Assembly: GCA_011800805.1 (NCBI GenBank)
Contig: MPNW01001562.1
Span: 12,022-22,409, forward strand
Length of the DNA: 10,388 nucleotides
Source of the DNA: Hirudo medicinalis
Lineage: Eukaryota; Annelida; Clitellata; Hirudinida; Hirudinidae
Direction of reading: 5' to 3'
In this document: piece by piece, positions 1-7,498 of the stretch
Position numbering within the stretch: position 1 is the stretch's first letter
How the letters are laid out: each line of letters starts with the position of its first letter
Translations under genes and position numbers: made by a program
Notes under the pieces: generated by a model
What the model saw: the letters and a program-made list of their open reading frames with translations, nothing else
The model's database searches: none
Told to the model about the DNA's origin: nothing

Positions 1-121
1 ATTATTTGCATGACAGATGTTTGTGTTGCAAATTAACATTCATTTATAAAAAAATAAGTTTCTAGTTTTTCAACATTAATTTGAGTTAATTAATTAATTG
101 TTTTTAAAAATTTTCAATCAG

Positions 122-227
122 AAAATGAGATCATCAGGTTGTCTCCAGCACAACACAATCCATTGAAAGTCAAAAAGATTCTGCATGAAAAAAAGACAGT
201 CCACCACAAAATCAAGATCTATGAGCC
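122..227 (+). CDS. SRM-like: Exon 1 in window: N-terminal region of spermidine synthase-like protein
   Basis: The acceptor AG is at 120-121 after a T-rich stretch and the donor GTACGT is at 228. The exon is read from codon 124 and ends with two bases of a split proline codon completed by exon 2. It encodes EIIRLSPAQHNPLKVKKILH followed by EKKTVHHKIKIYE. This fits the N-terminal segment of animal spermidine synthases (E..SLWPGQ..SLKVE.VLHH..S.YQDI.VF), which forms the small strand domain used for dimerisation. The usual S-x-Y-Q motif, whose Tyr and Gln line the substrate pocket, reads T-V-H-H here. The true initiator codon is upstream of the window: the phase of the acceptor requires one base from an earlier exon, and the nearby ATG at 126 is in another frame. 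Confidence 0.8.
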
Positions 228-904
228 GTACGTCAAATTATTTATTTTATTTTGTCAAAATGAAGGGTCGTCAATGATCACTAACACAAATTTGTAGTGC
301 TGATTTAATCAGTAAGTTAGAAAATAGAGTGATGTAGGCAAGCAAGAATTGAAATAATTTAATTGTAAGATGTTTGTTATGATCAATGGAAGAGAGACAA
401 AATTGGAATCAAGTTAGGGTTGTAGAGCTGATGATTTCGGGGTAGGGGCAGAGAATTCCAGGGTTCAATGATTTGGTTGAGGAAGAAGTGTAATCTATGA
501 GTGGTGGAGCATTTTTATTTGATTGAAAACTAACTTTTTTAAACCAGCTTCACCAGTCAAACTCACTTTTTATCCATTACAATAATTTTATTATTTATGT
601 TCTTCAAATTCAGCCAGCCACTAGCCCTCAAAGAACTGGGTGATTATGATGCCTGCAACAGGACTCAAATCTCTGCCATCATGAGAGGCAGGGTCCCAAA
701 CCACGCACAAGCACAAAGCTCCTTGCTTCAGTGGCTCTCGAGTTTAAAGTTCATATGCGATTTAGGAAAAGGTGAAAGTTGGAAAATTTGAAAGATAAAA
801 ATTGAAAATAACACAGTTGACCCACTAATGGCATAGAGAATGACATGTGCAAATCACTACCATTCACTGTTTTGGAAGAGTTCTTGGGAACAGACATGTA
901 CATG
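228..904. other. Intronic sequence with no recognisable gene
   Basis: AT-rich intron. A 64-codon frame at 597-791 has no recognisable motif and no splice or homology support. I see no RNA gene and no confident repeat boundary. The left part of the LINE relic may extend slightly into this stretch, but I could not follow it below about 905. Confidence 0.6.
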
Positions 905-1200
905 CACATTCTGTTTTATATTATAGATATGGCAGAGTGGTAAGGAAAGTCCTGCAGCACAATTTTTAAGAATATTGTAATACCATCAGGTCCAGATAAG
1001 AAAGAGGTTTTGAGATTTCAAAGTGTCTGATAAATGTAATCAGGAGTGAAATTGATTCTTCCAAGTTTGTTGCTGTTTTGAGGAGGCATGGTATGATTTG
1101 AGCCATCATCAGTTGTAAATACACTGCAGAAGTAATTGTTTAAAATATTAGCTATCTCAGTTGGATCAGATGTATATGTACCAACCTATCTTTTTAGCTC
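905..1200 (-). pseudogene. LINE pre-RT linker and start of reverse transcriptase
   Basis: Read on the minus strand from 1200: ELKR, a stop, then VGTYTSDPTEIANILNNYF, then CSVFTTDDGSNHTMPPQNS, a run ending INFTPDYIYQTL, and after frameshifts SGPDGITIFLK and KNCAAGLSLPLCHI. The A-x-x-L-N-x-Y-F-x-S-V-F-T and S-x-G-P-D-G-I-x-x-x-F-L-K-x-C-A motifs are hallmarks of the region just before and at the beginning of CR1/L2-type reverse transcriptases. At least two frameshifts and two stops are present. No catalytic YADD box follows. Confidence 0.75.
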
Positions 1201-1738
1201 CTGTATTGTATTTATATACTATGTGTTGATAACTTTCTGTTGACAAAGCAATAGAAACAACCTGTAATTCCAGCTGATATGAGTGAGCTTTCCTATAACC
1301 CATTGCAATCTTCTATGATCCTTTTAATATTTCTAGAAAAGTGACTGTTGAGATTTTTATTCTCAATTCTCACTTGAATGTTATTTATGGAAGGCTTGAA
1401 GTTTCGGTCTGGGAGCTTTTACTATGGATTTGGGGTAGGATGGATATTTCGTTTGATGCAATTGCCCTGCCTGGAGCAACCTTTGAATAGCATTCATCAC
1501 AATGTTGACAGTTTCCAGTAGTCAACTGAAAAGCAATACTGAAACTCCATTTGATTTTGCAAAAATAGTTATTGAGACTTCTATAAACTGATTTGGTTAA
1601 ATGTTGATAGTTTTGGCAATGGACTGTAATTGATTGTTTGAGAGCATTTGATTTTTTTTTTAATTTAGAGAAATTTTATTCAATGAAATACCTCAAATAC
1701 AAACATTAATGCCACAAAGGAAACCCAAATAAAATAAC

Positions 1739-2040
1739 TCAAGGGTAAGCCTTAAGGAAGCACAAGCTTCCGCTATCAGACTGACCCTCATTAACTGACC
1801 CTGGTTTGAAGTTGCTCTGAGAAATTGGAAGCATCATCTCAATTTGTGGTAAAAAGCACAAAGCATTCGAGAAGAGTAGATCAAGTGTATATGCATGTTT
1901 AGTTGGATAATCAACAAATTCAAGTAGCCCCATTTCATCTACAAATTTATTAATTAAGTTATAAATTTCATTATTAGGATGAGCATAGTCTTTCCAGTTG
2001 AGATCTGGAGGATTGAAGCCCCCATAATGCATAATAATTT
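1739..2040 (-). pseudogene. LINE apurinic-like endonuclease fragment
   Basis: The minus-strand translation contains GGFNPPDLNWKDY, then NLINKFVDEMGLLEFVDYPT, then a TLDLLFSN segment. This is the typical exonuclease-endonuclease-phosphatase fold segment of LINE ORF2 (GDFN.PDINW ... LI..FV...GL.QFVD.PTR....LDL.L.N). The catalytic Asp of GDFN is Gly, and the S-D-H motif expected after the LPIS position is lost. The preceding residues KLLCIMG lie in a neighbouring frame, so a one-base indel sits in the run of Gs at about 2020-2026. The endonuclease nicks target DNA for target-primed reverse transcription. This copy cannot. Confidence 0.72.
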
Positions 2041-2433
2041 TGTATTAGTGCACAAGTGTGCCATGAATTTCGATGTGGCTTTACTCGACAGAGTGATCTG
2101 TCTCAGAAATGTATAGGTGGACTGGCTGACCAGACCCCTCATACCAACTTTGATGGCAAAAGACCACACTTTGTATCCGCTCTACTGCAGATCCAATGTC
2201 AGGTCCAGGTACTTGTCCTCTTTGAGGCTATGGCTATGGCTATATATATTTTCTTGTATTAACTCCCCTATGTAGCAATTGTTTGAAAACAGTTTAATCC
2301 CTTTTATTTCCAAAATATCAATAATCTATTTTACATTCTCCTCACTTCATTTGACTCCCATAATATTTTATGCATCATCACTTGGATAGTGGGTCTCTAT
2401 GGTTACAATAAAAATTAAAATTTTGAAATACAG

Positions 2434-2560
2434 AATGAACACTGACTTTGGAAAAGTGTTGATGATTGATGGAGCTGTGTGGGATGCAGAGTTGGATGAG
2501 TTCTCATACCAGAAAATGATGAATGTTCTTCCAATTAAGAGCCATCCAAATCCTAGGAAA
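2434..2560 (+). CDS. SRM-like: Exon 2 in window: strand domain and DEFSYQ motif
   Basis: The acceptor is ATACAG ending at 2433 and the donor is GTGAGT at 2561. The first base completes the split CCA codon, and the exon ends in phase 0. It encodes MNTDFGKVLMIDGAVWDAEL then DEFSYQKMMNVLPIKSHPNPRK. This is a strong match to the family segment (YGNVLVLDG..Q.TERDEFSYQEMI.HLPL.SHPNPK.). DEFSYQ is retained exactly and the SHPNPxK turn before the Rossmann core is intact. Relative to vertebrate SRM, the previous exon junction carries about two extra residues. This is the best conserved exon of the gene. Confidence 0.9.
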
Positions 2561-2669
2561 GTGAGTTTGGTACCTTAATGTTTGACATTTCAAAAATCAA
2601 CCAACCATTGTTGCCACAAAATCAATTAAATTTTATAGGAATTTTACTTTTGAAATTTTTTCCGTTTAG

Positions 2670-2762
2670 GTGTTGGTGATTGGAGGAGGTGAAGTACGAA
2701 CTGTGAAGGATTTGGTGAAGAATCCTGAAGTGGAATCCATAACAGTCTGTGAGGTCGATGAG
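2670..2762 (+). CDS. SRM-like: Exon 3 in window: Rossmann nucleotide-binding loop, altered
   Basis: The acceptor is GTTTAG ending at 2669 and the donor is GTCAGT at 2763, with phase 0 at both ends and 31 codons. It encodes VLVIGGGEVRTVKDLV then KNPEVESITVCEVDE and aligns without gaps to the SRM core (VLIIGGGDGG..RE..KH..VE....CEIDE). The PROSITE-type family signature needs GGGxG and a closing Glu. Here GGGDGG has become GGGEVR and the Glu is Asp, so the signature is broken. The aspartate that contacts the aminopropyl/sulfonium end of the co-substrate is Glu. The acidic residue of CEVDE, which binds the ribose hydroxyls, is kept. Confidence 0.9.
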
Positions 2763-3556
2763 GTCAGTTCTCATGTGATGTTTGGCTCCAAATTATCAAA
2801 AGTGATCATTTACAAGAATAAGCAGCTTAATTGAGGGAAATCTAGCTACTATTTATTACATTTCTTAAAAATTGCTAATAAATATATTATATAGAAAATG
2901 CAGTATTTTTCAATCTTTTTTAACTTTTTCTCCTTGATCCAAGCCTTACCAGCTAAAATGCCTGATGCAACTGCACTGATTGCCTATACACCTTGGCATC
3001 ATCTTTAAAATCTCCTTAATTACCTATCACACTCTAGCTAATCCAACCTACCCTATCTCAACCACCTCATTTACTGCCACCAAGTCCCCGACCACCTTCG
3101 TTCATCCTCCGCAATTCATCTATACCAACCAGTCCGTAGATCATTCCAATGATGTGTAATGAAAAAGTTGTAGTGTGCAAATTAATTTATTAATTCACAG
3201 AGCAACTTTAAGTTGTAAGCAAGGCATAGGTTTTGGAATTTGTTATGATTGTAACATGTTGTTCTGAAAATATAATCTGGTGGAAATGAATTGAAGTGCT
3301 TTGTAAGAAAAAATCCACAAGTATTTCATGAACTGTGGGAACATCTTTCTCAGTTAACTCCAACATTGCCAAACAACATAAACTCATTCAAACACAAATT
3401 TGAGAAGATTTATCCAAAACCAGCAATTTATGTATTAAAATAAGAGTTTCAGTATTAGTAACATTTTCCAAAATCAGCTCCTTTTGAAATGCATTATTAC
3501 CAGAGTTATCAAATTTAATCCTTTGTTACGGCACCTAAAACTTTGAAATTGATATA
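2763..3556. other. Intronic sequence, no confident gene
   Basis: Left part of the 6-kb intron. A C/T-rich patch lies around 3040-3130. One plus-strand frame at about 3080-3152 includes PDHLRSSSAIH, which faintly resembles the C-terminal tail of some LINE reverse transcriptases, but it is too short to call. No RNA gene is seen. Confidence 0.5.
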
Positions 3557-3581
3557 CAGTCAAATCTCTTTACTATGCCAC
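3557..3581 (+). repeat. Left terminal inverted repeat of Tigger element
   Basis: 25-bp left end beginning CAGTCAAATCTC and ending TACTATGCCAC. It pairs with 4944-4968 with three mismatches (positions 1, 13 and 14 of the repeat). Confidence 0.88.
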
Positions 3582-3582
3582 C

Positions 3583-3616
3583 TGTCGGGACCGAGCAAGA
3601 GTGGCATAGTAACGAG
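3583..3616 (+). repeat. Left subterminal direct repeat of Tigger element
   Basis: 34-bp segment with TGTCGGGACCGAG and then GTGGCATAGTAACGAG. It is repeated in the same orientation at 4909-4942 with six mismatches. Its core box (GTGGCATAGTA) is the inverted form of the box inside the left terminal repeat, so it is a candidate transposase-binding site. Confidence 0.8.
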
Positions 3617-3633
3617 GGTTTGTAAAAACAGCT

Positions 3634-4823
3634 TTATTTTCTCAAGTTACCCATCCGTCCAAAGCTCTCAAGAATCGTCGGCTGGCGCATCTTCTTTCGG
3701 CGAATCTCGTGCATCTCGTTGTCTAGCTGATCGCACGCTTGCATCACACCGGGCTTCCCGCTTCTCTGTTGCATGAACTTCCGGATGGTGCTGGGCTTCC
3801 TCGAACGGAACGATTTCCTCCTGGACAGTTATCTCGTCATCTTTGCTTTCTACCAGCTCCGCACTGCACAGCATCTCCTCCGCAATCTCCTCCAGTGTGA
3901 AAGACCCGCCAGTCACGAGGCGCTCATTGGCTTCGAGAAAATCAGACAGCTCGATCTCCCAGTTCTCGTGCATCTTTTCCTCGGCAGGCAGAGCTTCCCA
4001 GATCTTGAGCAGCTCCGCATCCTGTGCCTCAATTTGGATCTCCTCTTTGGATGAACTTGGCCTTCGCGAAACAGTTCCTGATCGTTGACTTGCCGACCTG
4101 CTCCCAAGAACGCCGGGCGTCGTGTAGAGCATCGAGCAACGTGAACTTGAACTCCTTTCCCTCGTCCATGGCCTCAAGCTGGCGGCATAGCAGGAGCTTC
4201 TTGTAGTGGCGCTTGAGGTTCTCTATGATTCCTTGATCCATTGGTTGTGAATTGGCTGTCGTGTTGGGTGGGAAGAAGACCAGTTGGATGTTGTTCAGCT
4301 GGAGCTTGGGAGGGTTGCCAGAGAAGTTATCGACACAGACTAGCACCCTGCGTCCCTGCTGGCCGAGTCGTCCATCCCACGCATGCAACATCTCCTCGAA
4401 AAGCTCTGCCGTCATCCACGCCTTCGAGTTTGCCTTGTACTCGACCGGGATCTCCTTGTTCTTGAAGGCACAGGGTCTCTTGGAATTGCCGATCACCAGA
4501 AGAGGGAACTTCTCGCTGCCGCTCATGTTTGCCCCAACCAGACGAGTGATCCTTTGCTTGCTTTTCTTTCCTCCTGTACACTGCTCTCCCCTGAAAGCTA
4601 TGGTCTTGTTCGGAAGCAGCTGCCAGAAGAGTCCAGTCTTGTCCAGGTTGAATATGTCGTCTGCAGAGAACTGCCTGAGTAAAGGCCAGAGAACCTGTTG
4701 TTGCCACTCAAGAAGGGATTGCGAATCCACCGCTCCACTTTTGCCTTGCACTGTCTTGAACGTGATGCCATGGTGCTTCTTGAAATTGTCCAACCAACCG
4801 AGCAGAAATACAGACTTTTTCAC
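3634..4823 (-). pseudogene. Tigger/pogo DDE transposase, N-truncated and twice frameshifted
   Basis: Minus strand. From about 4823: the end of a CENP-B-type helix-turn-helix (GWLDNFKKHHGI), then a DDE_1 domain with NLDKTGLFW (first Asp), VCVDNFSGNP (second Asp) and SQPMDQGII (third Asp). The frame shifts near 4050 and continues with EEIQIEAQDAELLKIWEAL. It shifts again near 3795 and continues with TIRKFMQQRSGKPG and a tail with RQPTILESF, ending at the TAA at 3634-3636. The acidic middle and the Q-x-x-I tail are typical of this family, in which pogo carries a PCNA-binding motif at the C-terminus. The N-terminal HTH pair is missing, and a TAA lies five codons upstream of 4823. All three catalytic Asp survive, but the protein cannot be made in one piece. 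Confidence 0.88.
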
Positions 4824-4908
4824 GACTTGTGCCTTTTAACACTCACACAATAGTGGCATAGTAGCGAGAGTAGGTGGTGGCGTAGTAAATTTATTTTGTA
4901 TTGAATTT

Positions 4909-4942
4909 TGTCAGGACCGAGAAAAAGTGGTATAATAGCGAG
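4909..4942 (+). repeat. Right subterminal direct repeat of Tigger element
   Basis: 34-bp partner of 3583-3616, with TGTCAGGACCGAG and then GTGGTATAATAGCGAG. Further copies of the box lie at about 4853-4870 and within 4944-4968, giving a cluster of like-oriented boxes at the right end. Confidence 0.8.
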
Positions 4943-4943
4943 A

Positions 4944-4968
4944 GTGGCATAGTAGCGAGATTTGACTA
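4944..4968 (-). repeat. Right terminal inverted repeat of Tigger element
   Basis: Inverted copy of the left end. The outermost base differs from the left end, as expected if two transitions have hit the end and the adjacent target-site duplicate. Confidence 0.87.
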
Positions 4969-5051
4969 TGTTGTAGGCCTTAGTGCATCTAAACTTTTAA
5001 GGTACTTTAAAGAATATTTAACAGGTTTAAACATGAGTTTTTGAATGAAAA

Positions 5052-5094
5052 GATAAAAATAATAAAAATAAAATAATAAATAAATAATAATAAA
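5052..5094. repeat. A/T-only low-complexity tract
   Basis: Run of A and T only apart from its end, built of AATAA/AAATA units. It lies within an otherwise gene-free intronic stretch (4969-5851) that shows no coding frame over 60 codons and no RNA gene. Confidence 0.7.
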
Positions 5095-5851
5095 GTTTTT
5101 TTAATTAAATCAAAGTGACTTCGTTCATTTTATGCCTTAAATAAATACTTATTAACAACCTAAGAAGCTCATTTTCAGACTTATGGTAGCTTAGACATAT
5201 ATCTTTTCATGACTGTTTTTTCGGCTTCAAATTTACAGTAGTTTTTGGCTAAAATTGAGAATTACATATTGACCCCATCTTTTGCGAATCCAGTTCAGCG
5301 ATCAAGTCGAGTTACTCTGTAACTCCTATAGGCTCTTTTTTCTCAATTTTGAAGATCACAAAATAATTATATTTAAAATTAAATAATAGGTTAATAATAA
5401 GCATTGTGAGTGCTAAACCAAAGATGGGTCTTTTAAATAAAAAGTTTATCTTATAACCTCGAAAATGTAAAATTGGCAACAGATCTCTATGTAGCAGTTG
5501 TGCAAAACAGTTGATTGGTATGGATTAAAGTTATCACAAGAATATTTAAAAGTGAAATTAAAATTTAAAATACAAATAAAAAATCAAATATTTGATTATA
5601 GGAATGAAATTAAAGAATGGTTTCAACTTTGATGTTCAGCTTGTCTATGTATGCTCACTTAGTCCTAAATCAGTCTGACTACTCGTGCAGTTTTTGCTTC
5701 ATAACTAAATTTACGACTGGTTTTTGGGAAGCAGATTTTCAAATTTGTGAAGAATAAAACTTAGAAGTTAGGTTAAAGAATAAAAGAACTTGGGTTGTGG
5801 ATATTTCCCCCCATCATGACATTATGTTTATACATACTGGCCCATGGTCCA

Positions 5852-5949
5852 ATTTCTTTGGTTCTCGTTCCTGTTTTGTTGTAGCATTGTCGAGCTGATA
5901 TTTTGTGTCAAAAAATCTTGTTTGCTAATAAATCTCAGCAATTTCAACA
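5852..5949 (+). repeat. 5' LTR, truncated to its last 98 bp
   Basis: Matches 7318-7415 with two C/T differences and ends in the LTR terminus CAACA. It contains AATAAA at 5927-5932, a plausible polyadenylation signal. The sequence left of 5852 (CCATGGTCC) shares nothing with the 3' LTR, which marks the truncation point. Confidence 0.92.
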
Positions 5950-5963
5950 GGTTATGGGCCCAG
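5950..5963 (+). promoter_or_regulatory. Primer binding site for internal iMet half-tRNA
   Basis: GGTTATGGGCCCAG follows the 5' LTR with no gap. It is complementary to the anticodon stem-loop of animal initiator tRNA-Met (CTGGGCCCATAACC), not to a tRNA 3' end. Drosophila copia and yeast Ty5 are known to prime with such an iMet half-tRNA. The match is 14 of 14 against the tRNA sequence as I recall it. Confidence 0.85.
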
Positions 5964-6045
5964 AATCTGAAAACCAGACAATTTTCGCAACTAGTAGATT
6001 TGTGACATTTTAGATTCGATTGACATTTATTTTTATCGGAGTCGT

Positions 6046-6838
6046 TTGAAGACTAATAAAGTGGCAAACCTATTAGAGGAGTTGCAAAATCAGATTTTAC
6101 AGCTTCAACAACAGCTACTTGGTCAGAGTTTTGTTTCATCATCAGTTTCACATGCTACTGGAAGTTTGCTGGATTCCAAACATCTAGATGGTAGCGACAA
6201 CAATGAGTGGGAATTTTTGATGAAAAATTTTCTGATTGATGCCAGGTTATGGCATTGCATAGAACCAAGAGAAGGTCAGATCATAGATCCTGATCTTGAC
6301 AAGAGAAAGCTTGCCAAGATGAATCTCAGTTTAAAGCCTTCTGTTGCCAAAATAACTAAGAGATGTGAAACAGCAGTGGGAGCATGGAACTCTCTTCAAA
6401 GAATTCAAAAGCATTGTTCGAATGATAAAGATGTATTCAAATATATTCAGTGCAAAGTTTGAAAACTTTTCCAGCATGAATCAGTATGTTGATCACATTT
6501 TTGAGATTTACGAGCAATTGGAAAACTTAGGAGAACCATTTTGTGACAGCCTCATTAGGGCTATAACCCTCGGGGATCTTCCAGAAGTCTTCACACCTTT
6601 GATTTTGGAGATTCAAAGTTCCCAACAAGACACTGTGGAGTTTGTGAAGCAGCTACCTTTGCAGGATGGCGTAAAGGATTTGAGGGTTTCCAAACAAACT
6701 GAAACAGACGGTGCATTTAGCAGCAAAGCAGTGAAGAATGGTCCTCCATGCTTCAGTTGTGAGAACTATGGTCACATCAGAAAGGATTGTCCAAAAGTCA
6801 AGAATTTCAAAAAAGAAAAGACAAAATCAAACCACTAG
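6046..6838 (+). pseudogene. Copia-type Gag (UBN2 domain and CCHC zinc knuckle), frameshifted
   Basis: The first frame (6046-6462) has a glutamine-rich heptad-like start (LLEELQNQILQLQQQLL), then LDGSDNNEWEFLMKNFLIDA, LWHCIEP and LAKMNLSLKPSV, which is the UBN2 copia-gag domain. The protein continues in another frame from about 6400-6450 with FSAKFENFSSMNQYVDHI, DSLIRAITLGDLPE and CFSCENYGHIRKDC, a C-x2-C-x4-H-x4-C zinc knuckle that binds RNA. It stops at 6836-6838. There is no ATG at the expected start: the 6046 frame opens at a TTG. Gag forms the particle that packages element RNA. One frameshift and the missing start make this copy defective. Confidence 0.9.
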
Positions 6839-6863
6839 GTCAAATTTTGATACTTTTGCTGCC

Positions 6864-7034
6864 AATAATTTGATGAATTCTGAGGACTGGTATTTGGACA
6901 CAGAAGCAACTTTTCACTTGTGCTCAAGCAAGGATGTTATGAGTGATTTTGTTGAGATAATTGCTGACATACTCACGAAGAGTTTAGCAAAGGATGCGAA
7001 TGCCAAATGCGCGTCATCGATGGGCTTAACTTGA
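6864..7034 (+). pseudogene. Pol remnant: protease start fused to RNase H end
   Basis: One frame reads NNLMNSEDWYLDTEATFHLC, which is the copia aspartic protease active-site region (normally W-Y-L-D-S/T-G-A). Within about 20 codons it becomes IIADILTKSLAKDANAK, the last segment of copia RNase H (ADILTKPL.K..F). About 3 kb of pol is therefore missing at a junction near 6950-6960. The protease D-T-G is D-T-E, an additional disabling change. The frame differs from the zinc-knuckle frame of gag. Confidence 0.9.
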
Positions 7035-7042
7035 TATCGCAT

Positions 7043-7052
7043 AAAGTGGGGA
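7043..7052 (+). promoter_or_regulatory. Polypurine tract
   Basis: AAAGTGGGGA sits directly before the TGTTGG start of the 3' LTR. This is the position and composition expected of the plus-strand DNA primer. It is interrupted by one T. Confidence 0.8.
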
Positions 7053-7415
7053 TGTTGGAATTTGTTAACTCTTAGAATTATTAAAAATTATGGAAGAAAA
7101 CGGAAACAACAGTTGATAGTTTAATAAACAACTGAATTTAACTGTCAACTTTAAGCAATTAAAGAACTTGACTACAGTCTTTCTACAACAAAGTTTCCAT
7201 CGACAACTTCACGACAAGCTACTCGCTGCAACTTCTTATCAACTTCTGAGTGCCCCAGAACCACATAACATAGTTTTAAAACAATTAACAAAACTATTTC
7301 AACAAGAATGTTATGAGATTTCTTTGGTTCTTGTTCCTGTTTTGTTGTAGCATTGTCGAGCTGACATTTTGTGTCAAAAAATCTTGTTTGCTAATAAATC
7401 TCAGCAATTTCAACA
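7053..7415 (+). repeat. 3' LTR, full length, 363 bp
   Basis: Starts TGTTGG after the polypurine tract and ends TTTCAACA, so TG...CA ends are present. AATAAA lies at 7393-7398. Its last 98 bp match the truncated 5' LTR. Its first two thirds also match a diverged copy starting at 7499. Confidence 0.92.
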
Positions 7416-7498
7416 ATCATATTAATAGTTCACTTGCAAAAATGTTCAGTTACTGCTGAATTTGACTTTCTGTTTTATGTTATAAATTTCTAAAATGC

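Larger units (their letters stand above)
905..2190 (-). mobile_element. Decayed CR1/L2-like LINE fragment (endonuclease to start of RT)
   Basis: The minus strand reads in the order expected of a non-LTR retrotransposon. An endonuclease piece (about 2040-1739) comes first, then a poorly recognisable linker (about 1740-1200), then the conserved pre-RT segment (about 1200-905). The domain order and spacing support one element. Several frameshifts and in-frame stops make it non-functional. The RT catalytic core and 3' end are absent. That is unusual for a LINE, which is normally truncated at its 5' end, and implies a later deletion. The CR1/L2-like grouping is inferred from the linker motif style. 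Confidence 0.68.
3557..4968 (-). mobile_element. Tigger/pogo-type DNA transposon, internally decayed
   Basis: The element starts CAGTCAAATCTC at 3557 next to TA (3555-3556), the usual pogo/Tigger target. It ends at 4968 with the inverted copy, next to TG at 4969-4970, which could be a mutated TA. The 25-bp terminal repeats differ at three positions. It carries a degenerate DDE transposase on the minus strand. The transposase region is clearly richer in G and C than the intron around it. About 145 bp separates the first transposase codon I can place from the right end, too little for the normal N-terminal DNA-binding domains. This copy is therefore deleted and non-autonomous. Confidence 0.88.
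5852..7415 (+). mobile_element. Ty1/copia LTR retrotransposon, internally deleted derivative
   Basis: The order seen is: truncated 5' LTR (5852-5949), primer binding site (5950-5963), gag (about 6046-6838), the first part of the protease, a direct jump to the last residues of RNase H (to 7034), polypurine tract (7043-7052) and 3' LTR (7053-7415). Integrase, reverse transcriptase and most of RNase H are missing, so the copy is non-autonomous. The 98 bp shared by the two LTRs differ at only two sites, both transitions, so the insertion looks fairly young. The 5' LTR lacks its first 265 bp or so, and therefore no target-site duplication can be tested. Confidence 0.93.

Noticed and set aside
597..791. 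64-codon plus-strand frame
   Set aside because: No start context, no recognisable motif, intronic position and no supporting splice sites.
1954..2169. 71-codon minus-strand frame as an independent gene
   Set aside because: It overlaps LINE sequence in a neighbouring frame and shares the KLLCIMG residues that lead into the endonuclease motif. It is part of the decayed element.
3080..3152. Possible LINE C-terminal tail (PDHLRSSSAIH)
   Set aside because: Too short and AT/C-biased. The resemblance could be chance, so it was mentioned only in the region note.
4252..4839. Long plus-strand frame across the Tigger region
   Set aside because: It is the antisense shadow of the transposase on the minus strand, whose DDE motifs are clear.
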